A stretch of 7,568 nt of DNA, from contig WLCY01000022.1 of the NCBI GenBank assembly GCA_009705075.1, forward strand, positions 1 through 7,568, given 5' to 3'. Below the pieces are notes generated by a model. The model searched no databases, was not told where the DNA came from, and was given only the letters and a program-made list of their open reading frames with translations. This DNA comes from Actinomycetota bacterium. GTDB taxonomy: Bacteria > Actinomycetota > Actinomycetes > Nanopelagicales > Nanopelagicaceae. Each line of letters begins with the position of its first letter. The stretch's first letter is position 1. A program made the translations under genes and the position numbers. Of this stretch, positions 6,222 through 7,568 are shown piece after piece.

Positions 6222-7568
6222 AACTTTCGGAGCTAGGCGCTAAACGCATTCACTTCATCGGGCTTGGTGGCGCAGGAATGAGTGGAATTGCCCGAATAAT
6301 GTTGGCCCGTGGTGTTTCAGTTTCGGGATCTGATGCGAAGGAGTCCGCGGTATTAGCTGGTCTTGAAACGCTCGGTGCTCAGATTTTTATTGGACATGAC
6401 GCAAGCAATGTTGGCAATGCAGATGTCTTGGTAGTTTCAAGTGCAATTGATGGAAATAATCCTGAACTTCTCAAGGCGAAGAGCGCCGGGCTAGAAATTC
6501 TAACTCGCGCTCAAGCTCTTGCACTTCTGATGTCAGAATCTAAATCGGTGGCGATTGCGGGAACGCATGGAAAAACCACTACAACTTCAATGCTTACAGT
6601 TGCACTGCAACAGGCAGGACTGGATCCTTCATTTTCAATTGGAGGAATGATTAATCGTGGTGGGATCAATGCTCATTTAGGTTCGGGCGAAGTTTTTATC
6701 GCGGAAGCCGATGAATCTGATGGTTCATTTCTGGCCTATAAGCCATTTGGCGCAATCATTACAAATATCGAACTTGACCATGTTGACCACTTTCCCGATA
6801 TCGAGTCAGTCAATGCAATCTTTCTCGATTTTGTAGACTCAATACAACCAGGTGGGTTTCTAATTGCAGGAGTAGATAGTCCAGGCGTGCAACATCTCTT
6901 AACTCAAATTTCGCGGAAAGATATTGAAATTACCTCTTATGGCGAGAGCGCTGACATCTCAATCTCTCATATTTCTTTGCAACCAACTTCTTCGCGCGCT
7001 CGAATTACCAAGTTGGGCAAGGTGCTCGGTGAACTTTCTTTATCTATCCCAGGTAAGCACAATATAGAAAACGCTACCGCAGCGCTTGCGGCCGGCTTAA
7101 ATCTAGGGGCCACCTCCGCCGATTTATTAGCTGGTCTTTCCAGCTTTAGTGGTGCAAAACGTAGATTTGAAAATAAGGGAACCGTCGGGGGCGTGACGGT
7201 TATTGATGATTATGGTCACCATCCGACCGAAGTTCGGGTGACACTTGAAACCGCCAAACGCTTTGCTGGAAATGGAAAAGTAATAGTCATCTTTCAACCA
7301 CATCGTTACTCACGAACTGCAATGTTTGTCGCAGAATTTGCCGAAGTTTTAGACCTCGCAGATCAGCTCTATTTATTGGAAGTTTATGCCGCAAGTGAGG
7401 CCGCAATACCTGGAGTCTCATCAGTACTAATTGCAAATGCAATGTCTGACTCCAAGGTCTGCTTTGAGCCTTCGATGATAGATGTTGTGAATGCTGCGGT
7501 AGCTAAGGCAGAACCAGGGGATTTAATAATCACACTTGGCGCGGGCGATGTTAACTTATTAGTTCCAC
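6218..7568 (+). CDS. murC: UDP-N-acetylmuramate--L-alanine ligase MurC (3' end cut by window)
   Basis: MurC adds L-alanine to UDP-MurNAc, the first amino acid of the stem peptide, using ATP in the cytoplasm. The frame is open from the ATG for 450 codons to the window edge with no stop. MurC proteins usually have about 460-490 residues, so only a short C-terminal tail is missing. Visible motifs are GLGGAGMSGIA (15-25, Rossmann loop for the UDP substrate), the P-loop GTHGKTTTTSM (115-125), EADESDGSF (163-171), NIELDHVDHF (183-192), GKHNIENATAAL (279-290), DDYGHHPTE (330-338), FQPHRYSRT (359-367) and LGAGD (440-444). These separate MurC from the other ligases and from Mpl, the murein tripeptide ligase. 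The start overlaps the murG stop by four bases and has a strong ribosome binding site. In related clusters murB, ftsQ and ftsZ come next, but that lies outside the window. Confidence 0.96.
   Translation, partial: MKLSELGAKRIHFIGLGGAGMSGIARIMLARGVSVSGSDAKESAVLAGLETLGAQIFIGHDASNVGNADVLVVSSAIDGNNPELLKAKSAGLEILTRAQALALLMSESKSVAIAGTHGKTTTTSMLTVALQQAGLDPSFSIGGMINRGGINAHLGSGEVFIAEADESDGSFLAYKPFGAIITNIELDHVDHFPDIESVNAIFLDFVDSIQPGGFLIAGVDSPGVQHLLTQISRKDIEITSYGESADISISHISLQPTSSRARITKLGKVLGELSLSIPGKHNIENATAALAAGLNLGATSADLLAGLSSFSGAKRRFENKGTVGGVTVIDDYGHHPTEVRVTLETAKRFAGNGKVIVIFQPHRYSRTAMFVAEFAEVLDLADQLYLLEVYAASEAAIPGVSSVLIANAMSDSKVCFEPSMIDVVNAAVAKAEPGDLIITLGAGDVNLLVP

Overview
The window is one uninterrupted stretch of a division and cell wall (dcw) cluster. 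All genes are on the + strand, in the order murE (last 27 codons only), murF, mraY, murD, ftsW, murG, murC (450 codons, 3' end cut off by the window edge). This order matches the actinobacterial dcw operon as I know it from Mycobacterium, where ftsQ and ftsZ follow murC (with or without murB). Several protein signatures also look actinobacterial: PLPVGNGEQ in MurG, TGTNGKTTTVQML in MurD, and a CYNVRDPLD loop in MraY. The DNA is AT-richer than in typical Actinobacteria (roughly mid-40s percent GC by eye, not computed) and very tightly packed. Together these suggest a streamlined, low-GC actinobacterium, perhaps a freshwater acI / Nanopelagicales type. That placement is inference.

Layout: 1-84 is the C-terminal tail of murE; 81-1487 murF; 1484-2545 mraY; 2545-3918 murD; 3915-5102 ftsW; 5115-6221 murG; 6218-7568 murC. 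Four junctions are 4-base ATGA overlaps and one (mraY/murD) is a 1-base TAATG overlap. Only ftsW/murG has a gap, of 12 bases, and these are the only bases outside a recognised gene. I saw no promoter, terminator, RNA gene, repeat array, mobile element or CRISPR. The genes are probably co-transcribed from a promoter upstream of the window and translationally coupled.

How the genes work together: MurC, MurD, MurE and MurF are the four ATP-dependent Mur ligases that add L-Ala, D-Glu, the diamino acid and D-Ala-D-Ala to UDP-MurNAc in the cytoplasm. MraY moves the phospho-MurNAc-pentapeptide onto undecaprenyl phosphate to give lipid I. MurG adds GlcNAc to give lipid II. FtsW, a SEDS-family protein, polymerises lipid II at the septum. 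All signature motifs I looked for are present, so every gene looks intact and functional.

I found no undescribed system here. The point most worth a second look is the ftsW/murG junction. It keeps the same AGCGATGAA overlap motif as two other junctions, but its ATG opens only a 7-codon frame that ends just inside murG. This may be a start-site shift, a translational coupling device, or a one-base sequence error.
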